Shown: piece after piece, positions 1 to 7,559 of the stretch
How the letters are laid out: every line of letters starts with the position of its first letter
Position numbering within the stretch: the first letter of the stretch is position 1
Assembly: GCA_017458745.1 (NCBI GenBank)
Contig: JAFTAB010000172.1
Location: 1 to 34,904, forward strand
Origin: Schwartzia sp. (in: firmicutes)
GTDB taxonomy: Bacteria > Bacillota > Negativicutes > Selenomonadales > Selenomonadaceae
Length of the DNA: 34,904 bases
Reading direction: 5' to 3'
The notes under the pieces: generated by a model
The model's database searches: none
What the model saw: only the letters and a program-made list of their open reading frames with translations
What the model was told of the DNA's origin: nothing
Made by a program: the position numbers and the translations under genes

Positions 1-1035
1 GAAGCCCTCGACGCCAGCAGAAAATACCTTACCTACACGCTGGTATCAGGGCAACTTTTTTTAGCCGGTACAGTCGGTGTCTACTGCATAAGCGGAACTA
101 TGGATTTTAAGGCGGGCGGATTTCTTTCATTAGAAATGGCTCCAGTGTGGGTACTTCAGACACTATTCATTTTAATGATCATGGCTGGCAGCGTTAAGGC
201 TGCTGTAATGCCTCTTCATGGATGGCTTCCGGCCGCAATGGTTGCACCGACACCTGTCAGCGCACTGCTTCATGCTGTCGCTGTCGTAAAAACCGGTGCT
301 TTTGCCGTGCTTCGCATCATTGGATTCGTATTTGGTCCCGCGTTGCTTTCCAAGATTGGAATGGCAGACCTTCTGGCTTGGTGCGCGGCCGCCACGATAA
401 TAATCAGTTCCTTTATTGCGCTGAAGCAGGATAATTTAAAACGCCGTCTCGCCTACTCAACAATCGGTCAATTAAGTTACATCGTGCTCGGCGGCGCTCT
501 TCTCGCCCCGCTTGCTATCAAAGGCGCATATCTCCATCTAGTCGCGCACGCGCTCATGAAAATAACATTGTTCATGTGCGCGGGATGTATAATAGTAAGA
601 ACCCATCTCCATGATATAAGTGAAATGAATGGTCTGGGGCATCGCATGCCTGTCACCATGGGATGCTTTGCCATAGCTTCTTTGGGCATTGCCGGAACGC
701 CGTTCATCATAGGCTTTATCAGCAAATGGAATTTGGCAATGGGCGCAATGCAGGCCGGAAAGCCTTTATTTGTTGTTGTCTGGGTCGCATCGGCAATGCT
801 CGCAATAGCTTACTTGATGCCTGTCGTGAGAATGGCTTTTTTCAAGCCGGCTCCGGTTGATGACCCTAGGCATTACGGGTCAATAAGCTATCTCATGCTG
901 ATACCAATATGTTTCACGACAATCCTCGCTGTCGTGCTTGGATGTGATCCAGAGCTCTTCCCTCCTGACTTTTATCAATTAGCGACAATAGTGTCTGAAA
1001 CGGTTTGCGCCGGCTTTGGAGGTGGATGGCAATGA
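1..1035 (+). CDS. Mrp/complex I-type proton-conducting membrane subunit (MrpD/NuoM-like), 5' partial
   Basis: The frame is open from base 1, so this is the last 344 residues of a larger membrane protein whose start lies off the left edge; the first in-frame ATG at 100 is internal. It belongs to the antiporter-like family shared by Mrp cation/proton antiporters and the NuoL/M/N subunits of complex I. The hallmark stretch PLHGWLPAAMVAPTPVSALL is followed by HAVAVVKTGAFAVLRI, carrying the lysine and histidine that line the proton path in this family. Several further hydrophobic spans follow. The stop overlaps the next start as ATGA at 1032-1035, so the genes are translationally coupled. Membership of an Mrp-like or energy-converting complex is inferred from family and neighbours; which ion is moved cannot be told. 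Confidence 0.85.
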   Translation, partial: EALDASRKYLTYTLVSGQLFLAGTVGVYCISGTMDFKAGGFLSLEMAPVWVLQTLFILMIMAGSVKAAVMPLHGWLPAAMVAPTPVSALLHAVAVVKTGAFAVLRIIGFVFGPALLSKIGMADLLAWCAAATIIISSFIALKQDNLKRRLAYSTIGQLSYIVLGGALLAPLAIKGAYLHLVAHALMKITLFMCAGCIIVRTHLHDISEMNGLGHRMPVTMGCFAIASLGIAGTPFIIGFISKWNLAMGAMQAGKPLFVVVWVASAMLAIAYLMPVVRMAFFKPAPVDDPRHYGSISYLMLIPICFTTILAVVLGCDPELFPPDFYQLATIVSETVCAGFGGGWQ

Positions 1036-1298
1036 TTGATTTGATTGTTGATAAAAAGAAGCGATATAAAGTTATGCTGGCTTCATTTGTCATAGCAGCC
1101 ATGTGCTTGGCGTTAAGTTTTGCATGTGGCGTTTACAATGAACCGGCGCATGAAATATTGGAAAAGCCATTCGCCATATTTGCTTTTGGCTTTATCGGCT
1201 GCTGGATATTGATTATCATGGCAAAAATCATAATGACACCATTGCTTCAAAGGGACGAGGAATATTACCAAAAAGGAGATGACGATCAAGATGTTTGA
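1032..1298 (+). CDS. small two-helix membrane protein between two antiporter subunits
   Basis: This 88-residue protein has a charged N terminus (DKKKRYK), two hydrophobic segments (about residues 15-35 and 47-67) and an acidic, soluble C-terminal tail (RDEEYYQKGDDDQDV). I do not recognise a named family. The ATG at 1032 is preferred over ATGs at 1005 and 1026. GGAGG at 1018-1022 sits 9 bases upstream, and this start gives an ATGA overlap with the preceding stop. Its end overlaps the next gene by 8 bases. Conserved placement between two antiporter-like subunits suggests it is an accessory or assembly subunit of the same membrane complex; that is inference. Confidence 0.75.
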   Translation: MIDLIVDKKKRYKVMLASFVIAAMCLALSFACGVYNEPAHEILEKPFAIFAFGFIGCWILIIMAKIIMTPLLQRDEEYYQKGDDDQDV

Positions 1299-3027
1299 GA
1301 ATTTTCATCCTGGCTTCGTTTTCTTTCTGGTTGGATTTTTCGCTTGTGTTTTGACCCCAAAGCTGCGAAAGATGATGCTGGCTTGCGGACCTTTTTTGGC
1401 GCTTATCGCTATTTTCAATCTTTTACCCGGAACTGTAAAAGATTTTACTTTTCTTGTGGACTGGACAAGCCATTATATGTATGTTGACGGGCTAAGCTGG
1501 ATTTTCGCTTTCATATTCTGTATAATGGGCTGCATTGGCGGAGTATTCAGCTGCCATAACGACAGCTCGTTAGAAGCCATCTGCAGCATGGGGTATGTCG
1601 GTGCTTCTATAAGCGTTGCCCTTGCTCATGATTGGATAACCTTCTTGTTCTTTTGGGAACTCATGGCCGCCACATCTCTTTTCCTCGTGTGGAATGATCC
1701 TCGCCCGACCTCCCGCGGCGCCGGCACACGATATATACTGATGCACACTTTGAGCGGCAATTTCGTCCTCTTTGGAGTTATTTTTAAGCTTGTCAGCGGT
1801 GATTATCTTGTTCATAACCTCGTCGCAGGGCCGCATGACACAGCTTTTTGGCTTATACTGATAGGCGTATGCATAAATGCCGCCGTTGTGCCTTTGCACG
1901 CATGGCTTGTTGACGCCTACCCGTCAGCCACGATTACCGGCAGCGTATTCATGAGCTCATATACGACCAAGGTCGCCGTATATGCTTTGCTCCGCATTTT
2001 CGGAGGCACCGAGCTGCTGATAGGGGCAGGCGTGGTGATGGCTTTATATGGCGCACTATACGCCGTAATGGAAAACGATATGCTCAAACTCCTGTCATAT
2101 CATATAGTGAGTCAGGTCGGTTATATGGTAGCAGGAGCCGGCATCGGAACAGTCATGAGCATGAACGGTGCCACAGCTCATGCTTTCAGCGATATACTTT
2201 TCAAATCACTCCTTTTCATGTGCTGCGATGCCATCATCTTTGCGACGGGCATAAGAAAAATCAATCAACTTGGCGGCATGGCAAAAAGATACAGAACTGT
2301 ATTTATCTGCTTTATAGTCGGGGCATTTTCTATCTCAGGAATCCCGCTTTTTAACGGCTTTATCAGCAAGACGATGACCATATATGCGGCCGGAGAGGCG
2401 GGCTTAATGTGGACCTCTATTCTTCTTGAGCTTGCCAGTGTTGGTACTTTGCTATCAATTTGCTTCAAAATGCTCTACTTCATATTCCTTGCACCTGACA
2501 AGGGGATGGCTCCCGAGTTACGTCCTATTCCCGCGAACATGAAGGTCGGAATGATAATGGGCGCAGTTTGCTGCACGTTGTTCGGTTCATTTCCCAATCT
2601 TTTGTATCAGTACCTTCCGTTTGGTCCGGTTCTGTATCAGCCTTACACTATCGCCCGCGTAAGTGCGATGTTCCAGATGGCTTTCATGGCACTGATACCC
2701 TTCCTGACTTTTCTGCCAAGAATGGAACCGCATACAGCCTTGTCACTTGACACGGATTGGTTCTATCGACGCCCGCTGAAAAGCCTTTTCCGTGGAATAT
2801 CAAATCTCTGCATAAGCTCGTGTCATAGCTTGGGACACGCTTGGGCGGTTGGCGTTCACCAATTCATGAATGTGTGCAACAATCCGATGGAGCTAATGGA
2901 CGCGAGACCATTCCATGTAAAAAAACATTACAGTCCTGATAATTACCGAACAAGCATCGCCGATACTGTCATGATTATTCTCACGACACTTTTTATATGT
3001 ATTTTCTATTTCCAAACAATCGGATAA
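1291..3027 (+). CDS. Na+/H+ antiporter subunit D-family (NuoL/M/N-like) membrane protein
   Basis: This 578-residue polytopic membrane protein resembles the long MrpD-like subunits. Family landmarks are FFWELMAATSLFLVW (the glutamate of transmembrane helix 5), VVPLHAWLVDAYPSATITGS, a lysine in SSYTTKVAVYALLRI, and LLSYHIVSQVGYMVAG with a His-containing GATAHAFSDILFKSLLFM stretch. A lone hydrophobic segment lies at the extreme C terminus. The ATG at 1291 was chosen because the in-frame ATG at 1279 overlaps its own SD; AAGGAG at 1273-1278 is 12 bases before 1291. It would form part of a proton- or sodium-translocating membrane module with the preceding two genes. The TAA stop lies inside a sequence resembling the start of the dispersed repeat described at 7194. 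Confidence 0.88.
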   Translation: MFENFHPGFVFFLVGFFACVLTPKLRKMMLACGPFLALIAIFNLLPGTVKDFTFLVDWTSHYMYVDGLSWIFAFIFCIMGCIGGVFSCHNDSSLEAICSMGYVGASISVALAHDWITFLFFWELMAATSLFLVWNDPRPTSRGAGTRYILMHTLSGNFVLFGVIFKLVSGDYLVHNLVAGPHDTAFWLILIGVCINAAVVPLHAWLVDAYPSATITGSVFMSSYTTKVAVYALLRIFGGTELLIGAGVVMALYGALYAVMENDMLKLLSYHIVSQVGYMVAGAGIGTVMSMNGATAHAFSDILFKSLLFMCCDAIIFATGIRKINQLGGMAKRYRTVFICFIVGAFSISGIPLFNGFISKTMTIYAAGEAGLMWTSILLELASVGTLLSICFKMLYFIFLAPDKGMAPELRPIPANMKVGMIMGAVCCTLFGSFPNLLYQYLPFGPVLYQPYTIARVSAMFQMAFMALIPFLTFLPRMEPHTALSLDTDWFYRRPLKSLFRGISNLCISSCHSLGHAWAVGVHQFMNVCNNPMELMDARPFHVKKHYSPDNYRTSIADTVMIILTTLFICIFYFQTIG

Positions 3028-3034
3028 AATGAGA
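3021..3034 (+). repeat. truncated stub of the dispersed hairpin repeat
   Basis: The 13 bases ATAAAATGAGACT at 3024-3036 match the conserved left edge of the repeats at 7194, 19250 and 33766, but no hairpin follows. The bases just before it (ATCGGATAAA) match the conserved right edge of the full copies, as if a right edge and a left edge were fused. The match is short, so chance cannot be excluded. Confidence 0.35.
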
Positions 3035-3068
3035 CTATAAATAATAATATGTGGTACTTAAATTAAAA

Positions 3069-3106
3069 ATAGAACAGGTTTCGGCTTTTGCCTTAACCTG
3101 TTCTAT
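3069..3106 (+). terminator. hairpin after the antiporter genes
   Basis: A perfect 12-bp stem (ATAGAACAGGTT pairing with AACCTGTTCTAT) encloses a second small GGC/GCC stem. It lies 41 bases after the antiporter stop. On the + strand it is followed by an A/T-rich tract with interrupted Ts rather than a clean T-run, so termination may be moderate. A TATAAT at 3115-3120 just beyond it could be the -10 box for the next gene, leaving a very short leader. Confidence 0.6.
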
Positions 3107-3139
3107 AAATATTTTATAATTGAATCGAGGCAACGATAT

Positions 3140-3847
3140 ATGAAATATGCTGCAAAATTATTTCTACTTTTTACATTATGCCTATTTTTATCAGATACGG
3201 CTTTTGCTTCAGATACCCAGCCGTCAGTAATCTCGATAAATGGCAATGGCTCAGTTCAAGGAGCACCCGATACAGCGACAATATCACTGGGAGTCATTAC
3301 CCGAGCCCAAACGGCATCCGAGGCACAAAATGATAATGCGCTCGCCACAAGAAAAGTTCGTGATGCTCTTTTTGCTTTTGGCATTTCAAAAAGTGACATT
3401 CAGACTCAAAACTTTAATTTTCATACTGAATTTGGTCGTTCAAACGACAATTCCAACGAAGTCATAGGCTACGTTGTCTCAAACACAATTCTCATAAAAA
3501 CACATGATGTCACGTCAATAGGTGAAATCATTGATATCGCATTAAGCAATGGTGCAAATACTATCAATTCATTAAATTTCTTGATAAAGGATACAACAGA
3601 TCTGCGCAATACAGCTCTGAAAGAGGCAATAAAAGATGCCAAAGACAAAGCAGAAATAATAGCAAAAGCACTTGGCAAAAAAATTATCGGTATACAAAGT
3701 GTAACAGAAAATACTAACATGTTTCAGCCGCGTAATGCCGAAATGATGCTCATGGCAACCGGCAAGGCAATGGATTCCACGCCGATTGAAGCAGGGACAT
3801 TGACTCTTACAGCCGATGTTCATATTGATTTTATTATTGAAAATTGA
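3140..3847 (+). CDS. SIMPL-domain (DUF541) exported protein
   Basis: This 235-residue protein has a classic signal peptide: Lys near the start, a hydrophobic core about residues 5-20, and likely cleavage after AFA-S near residue 24. The rest fits the SIMPL/DUF541 fold, typified by the opening VISINGNGSVQGAPDTATIS, the later LRNTALKEAIKDAKDKAEII helix and an SxTExTNMF-like segment. Family members are periplasmic or surface proteins of mostly unknown role, some linked to oxidative-stress phenotypes. GAGG at 3126-3129 supports the start. The downstream acyltransferase begins 15 bases after the stop with its SD overlapping it, so the two are probably one transcription unit. Function remains unknown. 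Confidence 0.85.
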   Translation: MKYAAKLFLLFTLCLFLSDTAFASDTQPSVISINGNGSVQGAPDTATISLGVITRAQTASEAQNDNALATRKVRDALFAFGISKSDIQTQNFNFHTEFGRSNDNSNEVIGYVVSNTILIKTHDVTSIGEIIDIALSNGANTINSLNFLIKDTTDLRNTALKEAIKDAKDKAEIIAKALGKKIIGIQSVTENTNMFQPRNAEMMLMATGKAMDSTPIEAGTLTLTADVHIDFIIEN

Positions 3848-3862
3848 GGAGGATGGCTATAA

Positions 3863-4975
3863 ATGCAAAAGCCTCGTCTCCCTGCGATAGAATATATACG
3901 CGGTATATCTATGCTTGGCGTCATAGGCATTCATGTCGGCTCAGAATACCTCATGAACCCCACACCAAACCTTCACCTTGTTGCCCTGTTTGAGATTGCC
4001 ACGCGTTTTTCCGTGCCAATCTTTTTTTTCATATCGGCTTTTGGCCTTTTTTATAATATGGATCTCAAAAAGCCGTTTTCTTACAGGGATTTTCTTCGTC
4101 GCCGTTTCCGCACAGTATTAGTTCCCTATATTGCATGGTCGGCATTTTATATCCTTCACTACACATTCCTGTATAGGGATACAATGCTGCTTAATGTCAA
4201 AGAAATATTGAAATACTTATTCTTTGGCTTTGCAAGCTATCAACTTTATTTTATGGTGATTTTGCTTTGGTTTTATCTTTTAATGCCGTTATGGATTGCC
4301 ATAATACGACGCGTCACGCCTGCAAACCTGACTCTGATATTGATATTCCAGATAGTATTTAATTACTGGTCAAGCTTCATTTTTAATCCATACGGAATAG
4401 AAAATAAATACCTAAATGCGCTGATGGTAAACAGACTTAATTATTGGGTTCTGCATTATATTTTCATTTTCATATTGGGCGGATGGCTGGCAATAAATAT
4501 AAAATCATTTCTAAAATTTTTAAAAACAAATCAATGCAAAATTACCCTTTTCTTTTTGGGGTCGCTCGCTTCAATATTATGTTATTACTATTGGCTGATT
4601 TCATTCCGACATTATACTCCTATTCAAGCCATAAACACCGCGCACCAGCTATGCCCTGCCGGAGTGGTATATACTATTGGCGCTTCAATATTTTTGTTTA
4701 TGATATTTACCGAGCAGCATTACCCTGAATGTATGAATAAGATTTTCTCTTTTTTGGGTCGTCACTCTTATTTTGCTTATCTGGCTCATCCCCTTGCCAT
4801 AACTTATCTTGACAGAATCGTTGCCAGGATGGGACTTGTGATGAATGCGCCGCTTGCCATAATGTTTTACATCGCGACTGCCACGCTCGCAGTCACAGCA
4901 GCTTCATTGACAAGAAAAATCGGAGATAAAATTCCAATCATCAATAAACTCACCATAGGTGTTTATAAAGATTAG
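3863..4975 (+). CDS. integral membrane acyltransferase, acyltransferase-3 family
   Basis: This 370-residue protein has about ten hydrophobic spans. Near the N terminus, R13 and H24 reproduce the R-X10-H pattern (IRGISMLGVIGIH) of the acyltransferase-3/OafA-like family. These enzymes transfer acetyl or other acyl groups to carbohydrates or lipids on the cytoplasmic membrane. The region FRTVLVPYIAWSAFYIL is also family-typical. GAGGAGG directly after the preceding stop, about 10 bases upstream, supports the ATG. The likely acceptor is a surface polysaccharide, lipopolysaccharide or peptidoglycan sugar, but the sequence does not say which. Pairing with an exported SIMPL protein is suggestive of an envelope role only. 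Confidence 0.85.
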   Translation: MQKPRLPAIEYIRGISMLGVIGIHVGSEYLMNPTPNLHLVALFEIATRFSVPIFFFISAFGLFYNMDLKKPFSYRDFLRRRFRTVLVPYIAWSAFYILHYTFLYRDTMLLNVKEILKYLFFGFASYQLYFMVILLWFYLLMPLWIAIIRRVTPANLTLILIFQIVFNYWSSFIFNPYGIENKYLNALMVNRLNYWVLHYIFIFILGGWLAINIKSFLKFLKTNQCKITLFFLGSLASILCYYYWLISFRHYTPIQAINTAHQLCPAGVVYTIGASIFLFMIFTEQHYPECMNKIFSFLGRHSYFAYLAHPLAITYLDRIVARMGLVMNAPLAIMFYIATATLAVTAASLTRKIGDKIPIINKLTIGVYKD

Positions 4976-5001
4976 GCGATAAAATGGTGCGATGAAATGT
5001 C

Positions 5002-5030
5002 TTGCGGGTGGGGTACACGCATGGTAAAAT
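5002..5030 (+). promoter_or_regulatory. candidate sigma-A promoter of the gene at 5137
   Basis: TTGCGG and TAAAAT are separated by 17 bases. The predicted RNA start near 5037 gives a leader of about 100 bases. That leader contains a small perfect palindrome, TTGCAG-TTG-CTGCAA, at 5052-5066. The -10 box has 5 of 6 consensus bases and the -35 box is weaker. Confidence 0.45.
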
Positions 5031-5136
5031 TGTAGCCATGAATTATGATAATTGCAGTTGCTGCAAGAAACAAATATCAAACGCATAAAGCCGTATATTT
5101 TCTTGGGGCTTTTGCAGGAAAGGAGCCGATGTTTTT

Positions 5137-5781
5137 ATGAAAAAGTGGCGCAGCCTGATCTTGGCATTTTGTCTCCTCCTCTCGTTCGCGTTGCCGGTCA
5201 ACGCGGAGAAGAGCGATTGGTCGGACAAAGCCTATGACTTTTCAAAGGTGCAACGCGTCCTGATTTACGACGTGAACGTCGACGCAGTATCGAAGCTCGC
5301 CGATGACCTCGAAATAAAGCTGATTCAGGAGGAATATCTGAAAACCGCTTCCAAGCCGAAATATCGGATGCTCCGTCCGGACAAGGCGGAACAGCTGTCG
5401 CCGGGCGCGCCGAATCTTGCCGCCGACCTCTATGTGACGACTGAGCTTTTGCAGTGGAACGACGGCTACTATATCAGACCGGAATACACGTCATGGGAAA
5501 CGCGAACGGAGAAACGCGAGAAAAAACACAGGGACGGCTCCACAACGACGGAAACCTATACCGTCAACGTCCCAGTGTTCCATCCGGCGCAAACCATTTA
5601 TACGTCCACCGTCAGGGTGCGCTTCAAGGTCTATGATTCCAAGACGGGAAACTGCGTCATGGAACGGGACGAGCGTAGGGAGCGCGACGATTCCAGACAC
5701 GGACAGCAAGGCATCTTCGGGCGAATCAGCAAGTCCTTTTTTGACGACCTTGGCACGAAGCTGAAACTGGAAGAAGAATAA
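5137..5781 (+). CDS. exported protein of unknown function
   Basis: This 214-residue protein has a clear signal peptide (MKKWRSLILAF onward, likely cleavage after VNA near residue 23). The mature part opens with DFSKVQRVLIYDVNV and a stretch resembling nucleotide- or lipoprotein-like beta/alpha folds, but I do not recognise the family. The middle is basic and polar (TEKREKKHRDGSTTTET), followed by repeated aromatic/beta segments, a MERDERRERDDSRHG cluster and a charged C terminus. AAAGGAG at 5119-5125 supports the ATG at 5137. Its G+C-rich codon choice contrasts with the A/T-rich SIMPL and acyltransferase genes beside it, which may mean different ancestry. It stands alone between a candidate promoter and a strong bidirectional terminator. 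Confidence 0.75.
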   Translation: MKKWRSLILAFCLLLSFALPVNAEKSDWSDKAYDFSKVQRVLIYDVNVDAVSKLADDLEIKLIQEEYLKTASKPKYRMLRPDKAEQLSPGAPNLAADLYVTTELLQWNDGYYIRPEYTSWETRTEKREKKHRDGSTTTETYTVNVPVFHPAQTIYTSTVRVRFKVYDSKTGNCVMERDERRERDDSRHGQQGIFGRISKSFFDDLGTKLKLEEE

Positions 5782-5840
5782 GAGGCATGGAACCAGTGTT
5801 GAATTTCTGAACATACGATTATTTACAAGCGAAAAGCTAT

Positions 5841-5871
5841 AAAGCCCTCCTGCGAAATGCAGGAGGGCTTT
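5841..5871. terminator. bidirectional intrinsic terminator
   Basis: A 13-bp perfect stem, AAAGCCCTCCTGC with its complement, encloses a 5-base loop (GAAAT), with T-runs on both strands. It lies between the convergent gene ending at 5781 and the HD-GYP gene ending at 6019, and can serve both. Confidence 0.88.
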
Positions 5872-6018
5872 TGCTATGTCTCGGCTATACGCCGCTTCCG
5901 CCGCTTCAAAGCTTTTTACTTTGGCTCCTTCTTTGACTGATAAGAGGATTTCATCGTCTTGCGTGCCCCTGCCATGATTGAGGCGAAATAATGCGCCCCC
6001 TTCTAGGCGGCAGTTGGG

Positions 6019-7161
6019 TTATATCTTTTCTTCATCCTGAAGGAACTTCGCAGGGTCTATCTTCATGCGCAGCAATAGCGGAATGAGTTTCATATCTTCT
6101 AAAACGCCGGTCACCGTGTCTGGCGGGCAATCATTCAAATCGATATCGAAGGGGTGCGGCAGAACATTCCCATTCATGTCGCCGAAAACACAAATCAACG
6201 GGGTGCGCGTGCGACCGAACTCACTCTTTTTCACAATGGCATAGCCCATGGTCGTTTCTATGACAGTACCGACGGGATATATAGCAACATTGTCGAAGAA
6301 CAATTTCAGCAGGGATTCGTCAAACTGCCCCGGAGAGCATTTCATCATGATATTGTGCGCGATATGTGGCTTGTAGGCCGGTTTATATGAGCGACAGCTG
6401 GTAAGCGCATCGTAAACATCCGCGATGGCGACTATCCGGGCAAGTTTATGTATCCTCTCCCCCTTGATATGTCCCGGATAACCGCGCCCATCCATGTGTT
6501 CATGATGTTGTTCCGCGATAAGTGAATAGATGGTAGCGGATGGTGATGTCAGCTCGCGTATCTTCGCGCGCCCCGCGTCCGGGTGCATCTGCATGATGCT
6601 AAATTCGCTTTGAGAAAGACGTCCCGGTTTCGTAAGGATTTCTGTGGGGATGCTTATCTTTCCAATGTCATGCAGCAGACTTCCCATGATGAGATCCAGC
6701 ATACTTTCCCTAGGCAAATTGCAAAGTGCTCCAAGCATCGCGGAAAGCACAGCCACATTCACGCTGTGCGCAAAGGTGTAGTCGTCGTGCATGCGCAAGT
6801 CGGTGAGCTGAACAAGATTGGAGCGATTGGACAGAATATCCAAAAGGATATTCTCAGAGACGCCCTCCAACAAATTTGTGTTGAGTTCTCCTTTTTCCTC
6901 CAGAGCATGATATGTATCGTACAGTTTATTGATAGCATCGACGCGAGTTTTTTCCTGAATGATATCGTCCGGCGGCAAGATAGAATAATTTGGATTCATT
7001 GATGTTACCGTGAGATTTTTAACACCAATTTTTTTCAAACGGCTAATATATTTTTCCGTTACCGCCGTGCCTCGAGTGAGATAGCTTACGCCTTGTCGAT
7101 TGTAAATGCTCTGCGCCGTGACCATGCCGGGACGTAGTTTTTGAATCGGTAGATTTATCAT
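6019..7161 (-). CDS. HD-GYP domain protein, probable cyclic-di-GMP phosphodiesterase
   Basis: This 380-residue protein carries an intact HD-GYP domain. Its metal-ligand and signature residues are H132, H164-D165 (HDIGK), H193 (MHP), H219-H220 with GRGYP at 225-229, and D248 in ADVYDALTS. Such domains hydrolyse cyclic-di-GMP, linking the gene to motility, adhesion or biofilm control. The N-terminal 100 residues resemble the small beta-rich domain often placed before HD-GYP; there is no receiver or PAS domain, so its input signal is unclear. A GAAGGTGG SD supports the ATG. A candidate promoter lies at 7275-7303, and one copy of the dispersed hairpin repeat lies in the leader. The frame continues open past its TAA stop. 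Confidence 0.9.
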   Translation of the reverse strand: MINLPIQKLRPGMVTAQSIYNRQGVSYLTRGTAVTEKYISRLKKIGVKNLTVTSMNPNYSILPPDDIIQEKTRVDAINKLYDTYHALEEKGELNTNLLEGVSENILLDILSNRSNLVQLTDLRMHDDYTFAHSVNVAVLSAMLGALCNLPRESMLDLIMGSLLHDIGKISIPTEILTKPGRLSQSEFSIMQMHPDAGRAKIRELTSPSATIYSLIAEQHHEHMDGRGYPGHIKGERIHKLARIVAIADVYDALTSCRSYKPAYKPHIAHNIMMKCSPGQFDESLLKLFFDNVAIYPVGTVIETTMGYAIVKKSEFGRTRTPLICVFGDMNGNVLPHPFDIDLNDCPPDTVTGVLEDMKLIPLLLRMKIDPAKFLQDEEKI

Positions 7162-7193
7162 TATTCCACCTTCAATTAATCAAAATGAAGCGC

Positions 7194-7258
7194 ATAAAAT
7201 GAGACTTATTCAGTTGGAGTTTTATACTCCAACTGAATAACCATACTCATCGGATATA
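7194..7258 (+). repeat. dispersed hairpin repeat, copy A
   Basis: Starts ATAAAATGAGACTTATTCAG and ends CATCGGATATA. It contains a perfect 15-bp stem (7206-7220 with 7226-7240) around a 5-base loop. Copies B (19250) and C (33766) share the left 20 bases, the hairpin core and the CATCG-ATA right edge. This copy lacks the CTAGTC-AATTTACCC middle block. It lies in the predicted leader of the HD-GYP gene, antisense to the orientation in which the element is drawn. Confidence 0.8.
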
Positions 7259-7274
7259 ATTAGTTTTACTTTGT

Positions 7275-7303
7275 ATTATACCACAAATGACTTGTAAAAT
7301 AAA
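7275..7303 (-). promoter_or_regulatory. candidate extended -10 promoter of the HD-GYP gene
   Basis: Reading the minus strand, TGG-TATAAT (7283-7275) forms an extended -10 box. A weak TTTATT -35 box (7303-7298) lies 17 bases upstream. The predicted RNA start near 7268 gives a leader of about 105 bases that includes repeat copy A. Confidence 0.5.
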
Positions 7304-7517
7304 CTTTGCAACGCTAATGGCCGTTAGGAATTTATGATTTCTAGCGGCTATTTGCACGATATAATAAAAGCCTCATCTTTTTCAAGCAAGGGCCGCGCAA
7401 TGAAAAAATCAGAGCAAAATACGGCGGCGGCATAATGAGCTTGCAGCGCAAGTGTAGCCTGCGTAGCAGGCGTATATTCGGTCAAAAATCATCTTGCAAC
7501 CTTACCATACCAAATAA
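7284..7517. other. non-coding interval with palindromes between HD-GYP and glutamine synthetase genes
   Basis: No convincing gene is present. The interval holds a long imperfect palindrome at 7317-7351, in which all 15 positions pair if G-U is allowed on the + strand. It also holds a small CTTGC-AGC-GCAAG hairpin at about 7440-7452 and a GC-rich REP-like palindrome at 7453-7472. Very short ORFs occur, but none has a good start context. Confidence 0.6.
7453..7472. repeat. GC-rich palindromic repeat, copy 1
   Basis: The core is GCCTGC-GTA-GCAGGC within a 20-base block that recurs at 33220-33239 with one difference. It resembles REP-type intergenic palindromes and lies just beyond the 3' end of the glutamine synthetase gene. 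Confidence 0.7.
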
Positions 7518-7550
7518 AAAAATCTCAGCCGAAATTCGACTGAGATTTTT
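7518..7550 (-). terminator. intrinsic terminator of the glutamine synthetase gene
   Basis: An 11-bp stem (AAAAATCTCAG with CTGAGATTTTT) encloses a further CGAA/TTCG pair. On the minus strand it is followed by a run of seven Ts. It begins 10 bases after the glutamine synthetase stop. Confidence 0.85.
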
Positions 7551-7559
7551 CATTAAGGG

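Noticed and set aside
5491-5814. 107-codon minus-strand ORF
   Set aside because: Mostly antisense to the secreted-protein gene, which has a signal peptide, SD and terminator.
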